Assembly: GCA_964502665.1 (NCBI GenBank)
Contig: CAZCXP010000008.1
Span: 1 to 33,014, forward strand
Length of the DNA stretch: 33,014 bases
From: SOKG01 sp964502665
GTDB taxonomy: Bacteria; Chloroflexota; Dehalococcoidia; SZUA-161
Reading direction: 5' to 3'
The position numbers were made by a program, and so were the translations under genes. A model generated the notes under the pieces. That model saw only the letters and a list, made by a program, of their open reading frames with translations. It was not told the origin of the DNA and made no database searches. Positions 7,176-14,873 of the stretch are shown one piece after another. Each line of letters starts with the position of its first letter. Positions within the stretch are counted from its first letter, which is position 1.

Positions 7176-7199
7176 CCCTACGCGTTGGACTAACGAATT

Positions 7200-8333
7200 C
7201 TATGACTCCAGTTCAGCTTCGAGGGTTCTCAGGTGAAAGGGTGTGCTACCAAGGCTCAGCTCGAAGGCTTTGGCCCGCCGGAAGTAGAAATGAAGGTCGT
7301 AGTCCCTGTCGACCCCGACACCGCCGTGTAGTTGCTGGGCGCTGGCTGCAACCCGCTGGCAGGCGATGTTGCTGAAAGCCTTGGCGATTGCCACTTCGCG
7401 GCCGGCAGAGAGGCCTTCGCTCAAGCGCCACACCGCTTGATATGTGGTCCAGCGAGCGCCCTGGACATCGACGAACATGTCGGCCAGTCGATGCTGTACG
7501 GCCTGAAACGCACCGATGGGTCGGTCGAACTGTATCCGTGTCTTGGTATGTTCGGCTGTCAATTCCAGCTCTTGCTGCGCCCCGCCGACCATCACCGCAC
7601 ATTGAATCGCGGTGGCCTTTCTCAGAATGGCTTTGACCATGGGCAAGCCCTCGTGCAGGCTTCCCAGGATGTCACTGTCTGAAACAGAGACCTTGTCCAA
7701 CACCACCTCGAACTGTTTGTCGGCGGCGATCGTAACGAGCGGGGTTAGGTTTGTGCCTGCGGTCTTGGCGTCAACTATGAATACGGTAAGGCTCTTATCC
7801 TCGCCGGGGGCTCCCTCCGTTCTCGCCACCACCAGCATATAGTCAGCGATGTGGGCGTAAGGGACGAAAAGCTTGGTGCCGGTGATCACATATCCGCCAT
7901 CTTGTGACTCGGCGCGGGTAGCGATGAACGCCGGTCCCTCGTTTACCTCCGGCTCAGCCATCGCCATCGTCATTATCAGTTCGCCGGCCGCAACCCTGGG
8001 CAGCAGCGCCTCTCTCTGTCCATCGGTACCAAATTCGAGGATGGGGAGTGCTCCCAGAGCCATAGTGCTAAACATGGGGCCTGGCACTGCTGCACGGCCA
8101 AACTCCTCGAATAGCACCGCCATGTCGAGCAGGCTGAACCCGGCTCCGCCATACTCCTCTGGCAGTGCCAGCCCCATCCACCCTAGCTCTGCCATCCTCT
8201 TCCATAGTCCAGGGGAATAGCCTAAGTCACCGGCCTCGATCTCTCTGACCAGCGACTTTGGGCATTCTGAGCTCAGGAAATCACGCGCTGACTTCCGCAG
8301 CATCTCCTGCTCTTCACTGAGGGCGAAGTCCAT
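7200..8333 (-). CDS. Acyl-CoA dehydrogenase, probable non-catalytic or atypical subunit (ChsE/FadE type)
   Basis: 377-aa FAD-dependent acyl-CoA dehydrogenase fold. It has an N-terminal helical domain with LGWMGLALPEEYGGAG (50-65), a beta-domain (MTMAMAEPEV, TGTKLFVPYA) and a C-terminal helical domain with TRIQFDRPIGAFQAVQHRLADM and QLHGGVGVDRDYDLHFYFRRAK. Where medium-chain enzymes carry their catalytic Glu (in the E-Y-P-V-E type motif), this protein has Asp344, and it has no E-R motif in the alternative position used by isovaleryl-CoA-type enzymes. Actinobacterial steroid enzymes of this family work as alpha2beta2 heterotetramers in which one subunit lacks the base, so it may partner the 392-aa dehydrogenase encoded at 12620-13798. 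ATG start; 2 nt after the DUF35 gene. It is the last gene before the promoter-like gap. Confidence 0.88.
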   Translation of the reverse strand: MDFALSEEQEMLRKSARDFLSSECPKSLVREIEAGDLGYSPGLWKRMAELGWMGLALPEEYGGAGFSLLDMAVLFEEFGRAAVPGPMFSTMALGALPILEFGTDGQREALLPRVAAGELIMTMAMAEPEVNEGPAFIATRAESQDGGYVITGTKLFVPYAHIADYMLVVARTEGAPGEDKSLTVFIVDAKTAGTNLTPLVTIAADKQFEVVLDKVSVSDSDILGSLHEGLPMVKAILRKATAIQCAVMVGGAQQELELTAEHTKTRIQFDRPIGAFQAVQHRLADMFVDVQGARWTTYQAVWRLSEGLSAGREVAIAKAFSNIACQRVAASAQQLHGGVGVDRDYDLHFYFRRAKAFELSLGSTPFHLRTLEAELES

Positions 8334-8335
8334 GT

Positions 8336-8755
8336 CTAGCCCACCTTTCTGAACTTGGGAAGGGTCAGGCCTTCGGCTATATCGTCGAAGACCACCTCGA
8401 CCGGCATACCGATGGATATCTCATGGGGCTTTATATCAACCATGTTGCTGACAAGCCGCACCCCTTCGTCCATTTCCACCAGCACCACGGAATAGGGCGC
8501 TTTGAAGCTAGGATGCGGTGACTCCAAATAGGTGACCCAGCTATACACGGTTCCCTTCCCCGTGGAGCGAGCCCACTCCTTTTCCAGGGAACGGCACTTG
8601 GGGCAAACCGGCCTTGGTGGGTGAAGCCAGGTGCCGCATTCCTTGCATCTCTGGAAAACCAGTTCGTGCCTCCCGATGCCTTCCCAGAAACCCATATTGT
8701 CCCAAAGGAGGGGAGGCATGGGTACCGGATGTTCGCTATCATAGACCATGCTCAT
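8336..8755 (-). CDS. DUF35 Zn-ribbon/OB-fold protein (partner of thiolase-fold protein)
   Basis: 139-aa protein with a rubredoxin-like zinc ribbon (Cys37, Cys40, Cys51, Cys54) followed by an OB-fold (GTVYSWVTYLE to VVFDDIAEGLTLPKFRKV). In this family the DUF35 protein binds a thiolase-fold partner and acyl-CoA; in steroid degradation the DUF35 part of ChsH2 is needed by the aldolase Ltp2. The ATG overlaps the stop of the upstream thiolase-fold gene (ATGA, 4-nt overlap), with GGAGG 7 nt upstream, which implies coupled, roughly equimolar synthesis of the pair. It is clearly paralogous to the DUF35 protein at 9947-10375 (same cysteine positions, same LxFQRCK and LTLPKF blocks). Confidence 0.9.
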   Translation of the reverse strand: MSMVYDSEHPVPMPPLLWDNMGFWEGIGRHELVFQRCKECGTWLHPPRPVCPKCRSLEKEWARSTGKGTVYSWVTYLESPHPSFKAPYSVVLVEMDEGVRLVSNMVDIKPHEISIGMPVEVVFDDIAEGLTLPKFRKVG

Positions 8756-9927
8756 GACTTACCTCCCAGAATGAGACCACTTGCCGGGCCACCTGCCCCG
8801 GAGGCAACGAACACAAGCTCGGCATCCTTCACCTGCGCTGTGGACGTGCCCCTTATCTGGCGCACGGCTTCAATGAGATGGTTCATGCCGTGAAGGTGTC
8901 CCTCGCCAAGTGAACCACCGGAGGTGTTGAGGGGTAGCTCGCCTCCCAACCTGATGCGGTCTCCCCCTTTACAGAAGTCAGTGCCTCCGCCTCGTTCGCA
9001 GAAGCCCAGTTCCTCCAATTGCATGGGAACGAAAGGACCGTAGGAGTCGTCGAGTTGAACACAGTTGATATCCTTGGGGGCAACACCAGCCATGGCGAAG
9101 GTTCTACTTCCCACCTTGCCCATTTCGGGAAGCCCAGAGAGCAACGGCCGATAGTAGCTGGTCAATTCCTCGGTTTCAGCGAGCATGTGTTGGGCAGCAC
9201 CGAGCACGTAGGCCGGTCGCTGCCTGAGGTCCTTGGCTCTCTCCGTGGTGGTGACGACCAGTGCGGCAGCAGCGTCAGCTTCCTCATAGTAGTCCATACG
9301 CCGAAGCGGCTCGACAACCATCTCAGATTTCAGGTAGTCTTCCAAGGTTATCGGCTTGTCGTGGAACATGCCGTTGGGGTTCCTCGCGCCGTGTTCCCTG
9401 CATACTATCGGCACCCAACCGAACTGGTCGCCGTTCACCCCGAACTCATGGATATACCTGCGCACAATCATGGCAACCCGTCCTGCGTCTGACATGTGGC
9501 CGAAAGGGGCATGGAAGGTCCACTGCAGCAAATCGGATGTGGACATCTGCCCCGAGCCGCGCATGCTAGCTATCATCCGCCGTTTGGACGATCCGTTTAC
9601 GGCCCTGTAAACGACGATGTAGTTGGCTGCCCCCGCAGCCACTCCCATGGCGGCACGCATGATCATCGCGCTGGGCGCTGCTCCCCACCGGCATTCGCCG
9701 AAATAGGTCAGATTGCCCATTCCCATTGAGCTTGTAACGGCATGCTCATCGGTGGCATCATCGGTCTGCTTCACCAGGCCATCGACATCCTCCGGCGTCA
9801 ATCCAGCGTCATCCAGGGCTGCTCCTATACACTGGCAAGCCATGTACAGCTCAGTGCGCTGGGAATCCTTGGAGAAGTCGGTGATTCCGATACCGACGAT
9901 GGCCGCCCTGTTCTTGGTGCTATTCAT
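8752..9927 (-). CDS. Thiolase-fold protein, Ltp2-like, with altered active site
   Basis: 391-aa thiolase-superfamily (SCP-x/Ltp2-like) protein. It lacks the nucleophilic cysteine: the segment after YFGECRWGAAPSAM, where thiolases have C-x-x-G-S, has no cysteine at the aligned position. It is paralogous to the 408-aa protein at 10379-11605 over its length (VGIG-T-FSKDS, NPxxMF, GGDRIRLGG, NTSGG). At two positions where that paralogue keeps Tyr (Tyr312, Tyr363), this protein has Asp293 (QLDDSYGPF) and His344 (GEGHLHGM); His346 is shared. Ltp2 aldolase chemistry is attributed to tyrosines in this region (from memory), so this copy may have a different reaction or be a structural or regulatory partner. 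It is translationally coupled to the DUF35 gene at 8336-8755. ATG start with AGAGG nearby. Confidence 0.88.
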   Translation of the reverse strand: MNSTKNRAAIVGIGITDFSKDSQRTELYMACQCIGAALDDAGLTPEDVDGLVKQTDDATDEHAVTSSMGMGNLTYFGECRWGAAPSAMIMRAAMGVAAGAANYIVVYRAVNGSSKRRMIASMRGSGQMSTSDLLQWTFHAPFGHMSDAGRVAMIVRRYIHEFGVNGDQFGWVPIVCREHGARNPNGMFHDKPITLEDYLKSEMVVEPLRRMDYYEEADAAAALVVTTTERAKDLRQRPAYVLGAAQHMLAETEELTSYYRPLLSGLPEMGKVGSRTFAMAGVAPKDINCVQLDDSYGPFVPMQLEELGFCERGGGTDFCKGGDRIRLGGELPLNTSGGSLGEGHLHGMNHLIEAVRQIRGTSTAQVKDAELVFVASGAGGPASGLILGGKS

Positions 9928-9946
9928 TGCAGTCCTCTCACCTCGG

Positions 9947-10375
9947 TTAGACCTCTCTTCTCTTGAACTTGGGAAGGGTCAAGTCATCGGCTACGTCGTC
10001 AAAGACCACTTCCACCGGCATCCCGACGTATACCTCCTCCGGCTTCACATCGTGCAGATTGCTGATCATTCGCACCCCCTCCGACATCTCCACGACCACC
10101 ACAGTGTAGGGGACCTTTATCCCCGGGTATGCAGCATTGGCGTAGACGAAGTTGACCCAGCTATATACTATCCCCTTACCCATGGAAGGGACCCACTCTT
10201 TTTCCATGGAGTTGCACCTGGGGCACATTGGCCGTGGCCGGTGCACGAGCAAGCCGCAGTCTTTACACCTCTGGAAGACGAGCTTGTGCTGCTTTGCGGC
10301 CTCCCAGAATCCCTGGTTGTCCAAATCGACACGGGGGCGCAGCAATGGAATTCCCGGAATGTATTCCATAACCAT
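9947..10375 (-). CDS. DUF35 Zn-ribbon/OB-fold protein (partner of Ltp2-like aldolase)
   Basis: 142-aa protein with the zinc ribbon Cys37, Cys40, Cys51 and Cys54 (RCKDCG, MCPRCNS) and a C-terminal OB-fold ending DDVADDLTLPKFKRR. It starts 3 nt after the stop of the 408-aa Ltp2-like gene, with GGAGG 6 nt before the ATG, so the two are almost certainly co-translated partners. Known precedent: the Ltp2-ChsH2(DUF35) aldolase complex, where the DUF35 domain is fused to a MaoC domain; here it is free-standing. It is paralogous to the 139-aa protein at 8336-8755. Confidence 0.9.
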   Translation of the reverse strand: MVMEYIPGIPLLRPRVDLDNQGFWEAAKQHKLVFQRCKDCGLLVHRPRPMCPRCNSMEKEWVPSMGKGIVYSWVNFVYANAAYPGIKVPYTVVVVEMSEGVRMISNLHDVKPEEVYVGMPVEVVFDDVADDLTLPKFKRREV

Positions 10376-10378
10376 CTC

Positions 10379-11605
10379 TTACCTCCTCAGAAGGATGGCG
10401 CTGGTGGGAACACCCAGCCCTCCCGTTACCAGACTCAGTTCAGCGTCTTCTACCTGGGATGTGGAGGTACCCCTTATCTGTCGCACTCCCTCTGCGATTA
10501 GATTCATGCCGTGGATGTAGGCCTCCGACAGGTGACCGCCCGAGGTATTGCACGGAATATCACCTCCCAACCTGATGCGGTCGCCTCCCTCACAGAAAGC
10601 TGCCCCTTCACCGACTCCGCAGAAATCGTACTCCTCAAGCTGCATGGGAATCAGGGGGGTAAAGGCATCGTAGAACTGGGCTACATCGATGTCCTTGGGT
10701 GATACCCCCGATACCCGCCACAGCTCCTCGGCGGCATACCATGACTCTGGAAGCCCTGAGATTCGGGGGCGGTAGACGCTTGTCATCAGTTCACCCTGGG
10801 TGGCTATACCCTGCGTCGCCCCGAGGATGATGGCGGGCGTCTGCTTGAGGTCTTTGGCCCTTTCTGTGCTGGTTACGATTATTGCCACTGCACCATCGGT
10901 ATCGAGGCAGCAATCGAACAGGCGAAGAGGTTCAACAATCATCCTGGCATTGTGATAGTCTTCCATTGTCAATGGCCTGCCGTAGAACATCGCCTTCGGG
11001 TTCCGGCACGCATGTTCTCTGCAGACAATGGCGACCCATCCCAGCTGCTCGCTGGTAGCTCCAAACTCGTGCATATACCTGGTGGTGAACATGGCTACCC
11101 AGGATGGCGGGGTCGCGAAGCCGTAGGGCATGATGGACCCGAAGTGGTCATTGGGGGAAACCATGACCTGCTCGACCCCTGGGACGCGGCCATAGCGGCG
11201 CCCTGAGCGCTCGTTCATACCCCGGTAGCAAACTACATAGCTGGCTGCACCTGTGGCTACTGCCGTTGCTGCATGCAGGATTGTGGCGCAGGAAGCCCCA
11301 CCGCCCCAGCCGCACTCACCAAAGTAATTCAGGTCGGGGATGCCCAGAGCGCTGACAATGTGCATCTCATCGGTGTAGTCCATGGCAAACTTAACCAGGC
11401 CATCGATATCCTCTATCTTCAGCCCCGCATCCTCAACTGCGTCCCTTATGGCTTCACAGGCCATCTGACACTCGCTTCTCGCGGAATCCTTGGAGAACTC
11501 GGTTGCCCCTATGCCTACAAGGGCAACATTGTTCCTGATCTTGTAATCCTCGACTCTCGGCCTTACCGTCGTCCTGTATCTTCTGGCGAGGTACTGGTCG
11601 AACAT
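10379..11605 (-). CDS. Ltp2-like retro-aldolase (thiolase fold)
   Basis: 408-aa thiolase-fold protein that best fits the steroid side-chain aldolase Ltp2 subfamily, which cleaves 17-hydroxy side-chain acyl-CoA in actinobacteria by retro-aldol reaction rather than thiolysis. The thiolase nucleophile is absent (YFGECGWGGGASCATIL has Gly at the aligned position). Tyr312 (AQFYDAFTP) and Tyr363 (SEAYIHGM), spaced about 50 residues apart as I recall for Ltp2, are present with His365. The ATG at 11605 is chosen: AAGGAGG lies 7 nt upstream, whereas the GTG at 11611 is almost on top of it. The N-terminus is about 20 residues longer than the paralogue's. It is preceded by two MaoC genes and followed after 3 nt by its DUF35 partner. 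Substrate unknown; a branched or cyclic 3-hydroxyacyl-CoA is inferred. Confidence 0.87.
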   Translation of the reverse strand: MFDQYLARRYRTTVRPRVEDYKIRNNVALVGIGATEFSKDSARSECQMACEAIRDAVEDAGLKIEDIDGLVKFAMDYTDEMHIVSALGIPDLNYFGECGWGGGASCATILHAATAVATGAASYVVCYRGMNERSGRRYGRVPGVEQVMVSPNDHFGSIMPYGFATPPSWVAMFTTRYMHEFGATSEQLGWVAIVCREHACRNPKAMFYGRPLTMEDYHNARMIVEPLRLFDCCLDTDGAVAIIVTSTERAKDLKQTPAIILGATQGIATQGELMTSVYRPRISGLPESWYAAEELWRVSGVSPKDIDVAQFYDAFTPLIPMQLEEYDFCGVGEGAAFCEGGDRIRLGGDIPCNTSGGHLSEAYIHGMNLIAEGVRQIRGTSTSQVEDAELSLVTGGLGVPTSAILLRR

Positions 11606-11617
11606 ATGCACGCCTCC

Positions 11618-12049
11618 TTAGCCCTTGGTAGGCAAAGCCATGGTAGCGGTTCCCCAGGCATGCGGCCCCATAGCCACCGAAAGATTGAAGTCGACGTCTA
11701 CCAGATGCTGATCTCCCTCTGTGTATTTCCTGGCTATCTTGCCGGTGCTTGTCAGGGTGTCCCCGGGAAAAACGGTAGCGCCCAGCCTGATCGTGATCTT
11801 CTTCAGTTCGCCTTCAGGGCCACTCCAGTCAGTTAGATACTTGCCCACAAGCCCACCTGTGCTCAGTATGTTCAGGAATATGTCCTTGACGCCCTTGCTT
11901 CGGGCGGCCGCGTAATCGTGGTGCACGTCCTGGAAGTCCCGGCTGGCGATGGCCGTAGAGACAATAGTGGTGGCGGTAATGTCACGCGCCTGGACGGGAA
12001 GCTCGTCACCTTCCTTGATATCGTCCCAGCAAACCGATTTCCAAGCCAT
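11618..12049 (-). CDS. MaoC-like enoyl-CoA hydratase, catalytic subunit (ChsH1-like)
   Basis: 143-aa single hot-dog-fold protein. The hydratase-2 motif D-x-N-P-x-H-x-D appears as Asp38-Phe-Gln-Asp-Val-His43-His-Asp45, so the catalytic Asp/His pair is kept. Such proteins hydrate trans-2-enoyl-CoA to 3-hydroxyacyl-CoA. Its length and its position beside a second MaoC protein without the His (12071-12580) mirror the ChsH1-ChsH2 heterodimer of cholesterol side-chain degradation, where only ChsH1 supplies catalytic residues. The ATG start has only a weak AAGGGG site upstream. It lies 21 nt after the other MaoC gene and 12 nt before the Ltp2-like gene, fitting a dehydrogenate-hydrate-cleave sequence. 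Confidence 0.88.
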   Translation of the reverse strand: MAWKSVCWDDIKEGDELPVQARDITATTIVSTAIASRDFQDVHHDYAAARSKGVKDIFLNILSTGGLVGKYLTDWSGPEGELKKITIRLGATVFPGDTLTSTGKIARKYTEGDQHLVDVDFNLSVAMGPHAWGTATMALPTKG

Positions 12050-12070
12050 TTGAAGCCCCTTTCTTTTTCC

Positions 12071-12580
12071 CTATACTTGCGGCTTGAACATCAGCACAGT
12101 AAAGGGCTGAATACAGACCACCTCACCGTCCTGGTTCCTGTAGGTGTATTCAGAAGTCAGGAAATGCCCTGTTCCAAGTCGTGTGGTCTTCTCAGGCGAT
12201 ACACTGAGGAACTTTATCATGAAGCTTAGCCAGTCGCCCAAATGCATCGGGCGGAAGTATTCATGCGAAGTGGTGGTGGCTACCACGCCGCTGTAGCCGG
12301 CATCAATCATCATCTGCACGGCCTTTCCCAGCGGATCGTGCCTCTCTCTCTTGGGCCACAGGGGAGCCATACAATAAGCCTGCACCATCTGAGGTGGAGC
12401 GATGATACCGCCGTACTTGCTTTTCCTGGCATACTCCTCGTCACTGTAGAGCGGGTTGCCGTCCTGCATCGCTTCGCACCAGTGCCGGATCATCGCCTCA
12501 TTCACCGCATTCGGGGCCTCGAAGGGACCAGCCTCCTCCCCTACCATCGCCTGTACTTTTTCATAGACATCTTGGCTCAT
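12071..12580 (-). CDS. MaoC-fold protein lacking catalytic His (ChsH2 N-domain-like)
   Basis: 169-aa hot-dog-fold protein of the FAS1-like dehydratase/MaoC N-domain type. Its motif reads Asp40-Gly-Asn42-Pro43-Leu-Tyr45-Ser-Asp47: the Asp-x-Asn-Pro frame is intact, but the catalytic His is replaced by Tyr. C-terminal SEYTYRNQDGEVVCIQPFTVLMF is typical of the second half of such subunits. It probably forms the overhang-accommodating, non-catalytic half of a heterodimer with the 143-aa protein encoded next. The ATG at 12580 is used (GGAGG 9-10 nt upstream); the TTG five codons earlier lies inside that GGAGG region. Unlike actinobacterial ChsH2 there is no fused DUF35 domain; DUF35 proteins are encoded separately nearby. 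Confidence 0.87.
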   Translation of the reverse strand: MSQDVYEKVQAMVGEEAGPFEAPNAVNEAMIRHWCEAMQDGNPLYSDEEYARKSKYGGIIAPPQMVQAYCMAPLWPKRERHDPLGKAVQMMIDAGYSGVVATTTSHEYFRPMHLGDWLSFMIKFLSVSPEKTTRLGTGHFLTSEYTYRNQDGEVVCIQPFTVLMFKPQV

Positions 12581-12619
12581 ATGATTCGCCTCCAATCGTC
12601 AAGTGTACCCACAGCAGTA

Positions 12620-13798
12620 TTACATAGAACGAGGCATGCCCAGGCCGGCCATTGCTATGATATTCCTTTGGACCTCGATGGCACCGCCCCCGAAGATGAA
12701 GATAACGTCACTCCTCAAATCCTGCTCCACCCTACCCTTCAGTGGGGCCCACTTGGAGCCCGTTTGCAACTGCCCGAACTGCCCCATGATCTCCAACAAA
12801 GAGTGGTTAACTCGCTGATACAGCTCCGATCCAAACACTTTGACCACTGATGCCTCGGCATAGGGGACAACCCCATTTGTTATCAGCCAGGCCAGGTAGT
12901 AGTTAATCATCTTGAGAACTTCCACGTCCACTGTCAGCTCGGCGAGCCTGGTCCTGACCCAGGGCTGCTCTATGACCGGCGCCCCGTCGACTTTGGTCTC
13001 CTTAGCCCATTGGACCGTGTCGTCAATGTTCCTTCTCATAGGTGAGGAAGGATTTAGCGCTATGCGCTCAAAGTCCAGCTGGGTGGTGATGCATTTCCAG
13101 CCTTTATTCTCCTCGCCGACGAGGCACTCTTTGGGCACCCTTACGTTGTCGTAGAAGGTGGTGTTGTTTCTCTCCCCACCCAGGAGCCACATAGGCTCGA
13201 TGGTAATGCCCGGGGTATCCATCGGAAGCAGGAACACCGAGATTCCGTGGTGCTTCTTTGGAGCCTGAGGATCGGTCCTGGCGGCAATCCAAAGATAGTC
13301 GGCGTAGTCCGCGCAGCTGGTGAAGACCTTCTGGCCGTTGATAATGTAATCATCGCCGTCCTTAACAGCGGTGGTCTTGAGCGAGGCCAGATCGGTGCCA
13401 GCCTCGGGCTCGCTGTATCCAATAGCAACTTCCAGTTCCCCTCTCAGAATGGGGGGCAGAATCTGCCTTTTCATCTCCTCGCTGCCAAAGCGCATCACCG
13501 CGGGCCCCACTGCGTTCAAGGCCATCAATGGGAGCATGATCCTCTCATAAGCCACAATCTCATAGAAGATGTGCTGCTCCATTGGCGTGCGGCCCTGTCC
13601 CCCGTACTCCTTGGGCCAGCCTACTCCAAGCCAGCCATCACGGCCCATCTGGCGGATGAATTCCTTATAGGCGGGTGATTTCCCCATGCCACGTTTGGAT
13701 TCTATCTCGGCCTTTACCTCGGGGGGTATGTGACTTTTTAGGTAATCGCGAAACTCCCCGGCAAACTGCTCCTGCTCGTGTGTCAGCGCAAATTCCAT
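12620..13798 (-). CDS. Acyl-CoA dehydrogenase, probable catalytic subunit (FadE type)
   Basis: 392-aa FAD acyl-CoA dehydrogenase. N-domain motif DGWLGVGWPKEYGGQGRTPMEQ (55-75), beta-domain IGYSEPEAGTDLASL (126-140) and NGQKVFTSCADYADYLW, and C-terminal EIMGQFG...FGGGAIEVQRNIIAMAGLGMPR. Glu244 in LDFER sits where isovaleryl-CoA dehydrogenase-type enzymes carry the catalytic base, so this chain is probably catalytic. ATG at 13798 is chosen: MEFALTHEQE is the normal family start and GGAG precedes it by 7 nt; the frame is open for 24 more codons upstream, but that part lacks similarity. It is likely to pair with the 377-aa dehydrogenase at 7200-8333 in an alpha2beta2 complex, though the two genes are 4 kb apart. 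A homomeric enzyme is possible. Confidence 0.9.
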   Translation of the reverse strand: MEFALTHEQEQFAGEFRDYLKSHIPPEVKAEIESKRGMGKSPAYKEFIRQMGRDGWLGVGWPKEYGGQGRTPMEQHIFYEIVAYERIMLPLMALNAVGPAVMRFGSEEMKRQILPPILRGELEVAIGYSEPEAGTDLASLKTTAVKDGDDYIINGQKVFTSCADYADYLWIAARTDPQAPKKHHGISVFLLPMDTPGITIEPMWLLGGERNNTTFYDNVRVPKECLVGEENKGWKCITTQLDFERIALNPSSPMRRNIDDTVQWAKETKVDGAPVIEQPWVRTRLAELTVDVEVLKMINYYLAWLITNGVVPYAEASVVKVFGSELYQRVNHSLLEIMGQFGQLQTGSKWAPLKGRVEQDLRSDVIFIFGGGAIEVQRNIIAMAGLGMPRSM

Positions 13799-13873
13799 TC
13801 TGTTACTCCGTGTCTCATCTACGTGCAATGGGGCGGCGCAGCGTAGTCTCCGGAGAACCTTTCCCTCCATGCA

Positions 13874-14344
13874 CTACGCCAGTGGTTTGAAGTACTTAAT
13901 ATCCAAGATGCTGGCTTCACGCTGTTCCTTGAATACTGCCTGAACCCTCATTCCAATTCTCAGTTGTTCGGGATCGACCTCGCCCAGCATATGAACAAAG
14001 CCCGTGTCGGCTCCATCCAGTTGAATTATCCCGTATACCAGAGGGGTCTCAACCGGCTGGACCGGATTCGGCTGGTGGCAAACAGTGTAGGTAAGCACTG
14101 TGCCCTTGTCGCTCACCTCAACCAGCTCATCGAGTTGCCCAAAGCAATCTTTGCAGATAGACCTCGCCGGGACATAGACGCGATTGCAGGCAGGGCATCT
14201 CGTACCCATGATCCTCTTCCTGTCCCTTATTTCAATGAGAAACCGGCTCCCCACAGCGCCGGCTGAATACCGGTTGGGGATATATATCTGCCCATGATAA
14301 ATCCAAACATCCATTCCTTCCAGCTTCTCGGCTACTGGCGACAT
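13874..14344 (-). CDS. DUF35 Zn-ribbon/OB-fold protein
   Basis: 156 aa. Zinc-ribbon cysteines Cys50, Cys53, Cys64 and Cys67 (RCPACNRVYVPAR, ICKDC), then an OB-fold (GTVLTYTVCHQPNP to VQAVFKEQREASILDIKYFKPL). It is of the longer-N-terminus type, in which the ribbon starts near residue 50, and is related to the adjacent 168-aa protein. AGGAGG lies 7 nt before the ATG; the gene starts 11 nt after its neighbour. It is one of four DUF35 proteins matched by four thiolase-fold proteins, and with the 168-aa protein is probably the partner of the 389- and 381-aa thiolase-fold proteins just upstream. Individual pairing is inferred from order only. Confidence 0.88.
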   Translation of the reverse strand: MSPVAEKLEGMDVWIYHGQIYIPNRYSAGAVGSRFLIEIRDRKRIMGTRCPACNRVYVPARSICKDCFGQLDELVEVSDKGTVLTYTVCHQPNPVQPVETPLVYGIIQLDGADTGFVHMLGEVDPEQLRIGMRVQAVFKEQREASILDIKYFKPLA

Positions 14345-14355
14345 ATCATGACCTC

Positions 14356-14862
14356 CTACTTACCGATCTCTTTGAAGTACAGGATGTCTGCCGGACCCTC
14401 GCCCCGCTCCTCATAATCCTCTTTCCAGACGGCCTGTACCCGCGTTCCCACCTTCAGCTTGTCCTTGTCCGTCTCCTCAAGGCGGTGCCGGTAGAAGACA
14501 CCATTGTCCAGGAGAATAATGGCGCTGGGATAGGGGTTCGCCCACTTCTCGCCGTAGTGCGGGTCCCATAGAGGCATGACAAGATAGGTATACTGGTATA
14601 CCTCGCCTGTTTGAGGCAACTCCACCAAGTCCCAGCCCATTTCGACCTTGCACTTGGGGCAGACCGGGGTCGGCGGCACCCAGATCTCCTTGCATTGGGG
14701 ACACCGGTTGCCCACGATCTTCTTGTTTTCCTTCGCCTCTGCGTAGAAATGCCCCAGGTGTTTGCCCGTAGACCAGTCGTAGCGGCGAGGCATTTGGAAC
14801 TTCACATGAATATACTCCGGCCCCGACTCTTCCGCCTTCTTCTTAGGGGATGCTTTCGCCAT
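14356..14862 (-). CDS. DUF35 Zn-ribbon/OB-fold protein
   Basis: 168 aa with a Lys-rich N-terminal tail (MAKASPKKKAEESG), zinc-ribbon cysteines Cys54, Cys57, Cys68 and Cys71 (NRCPQCKEIWVPPTPVCPKCK), and an OB-fold (GEVYQYTYLVMPLWDP to VQAVWKEDYEERGEGPADILYFKEI). AGGAGG lies 7 nt before the ATG, and only 11 nt separate it from the thiolase-fold gene upstream, implying a complex with that product. The last residues (ILYFKEIGK) align with the end of the next DUF35 protein, so the two are likely tandem duplicates that have diverged. Confidence 0.88.
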   Translation of the reverse strand: MAKASPKKKAEESGPEYIHVKFQMPRRYDWSTGKHLGHFYAEAKENKKIVGNRCPQCKEIWVPPTPVCPKCKVEMGWDLVELPQTGEVYQYTYLVMPLWDPHYGEKWANPYPSAIILLDNGVFYRHRLEETDKDKLKVGTRVQAVWKEDYEERGEGPADILYFKEIGK

Positions 14863-14873
14863 CTTGTTGCCTC

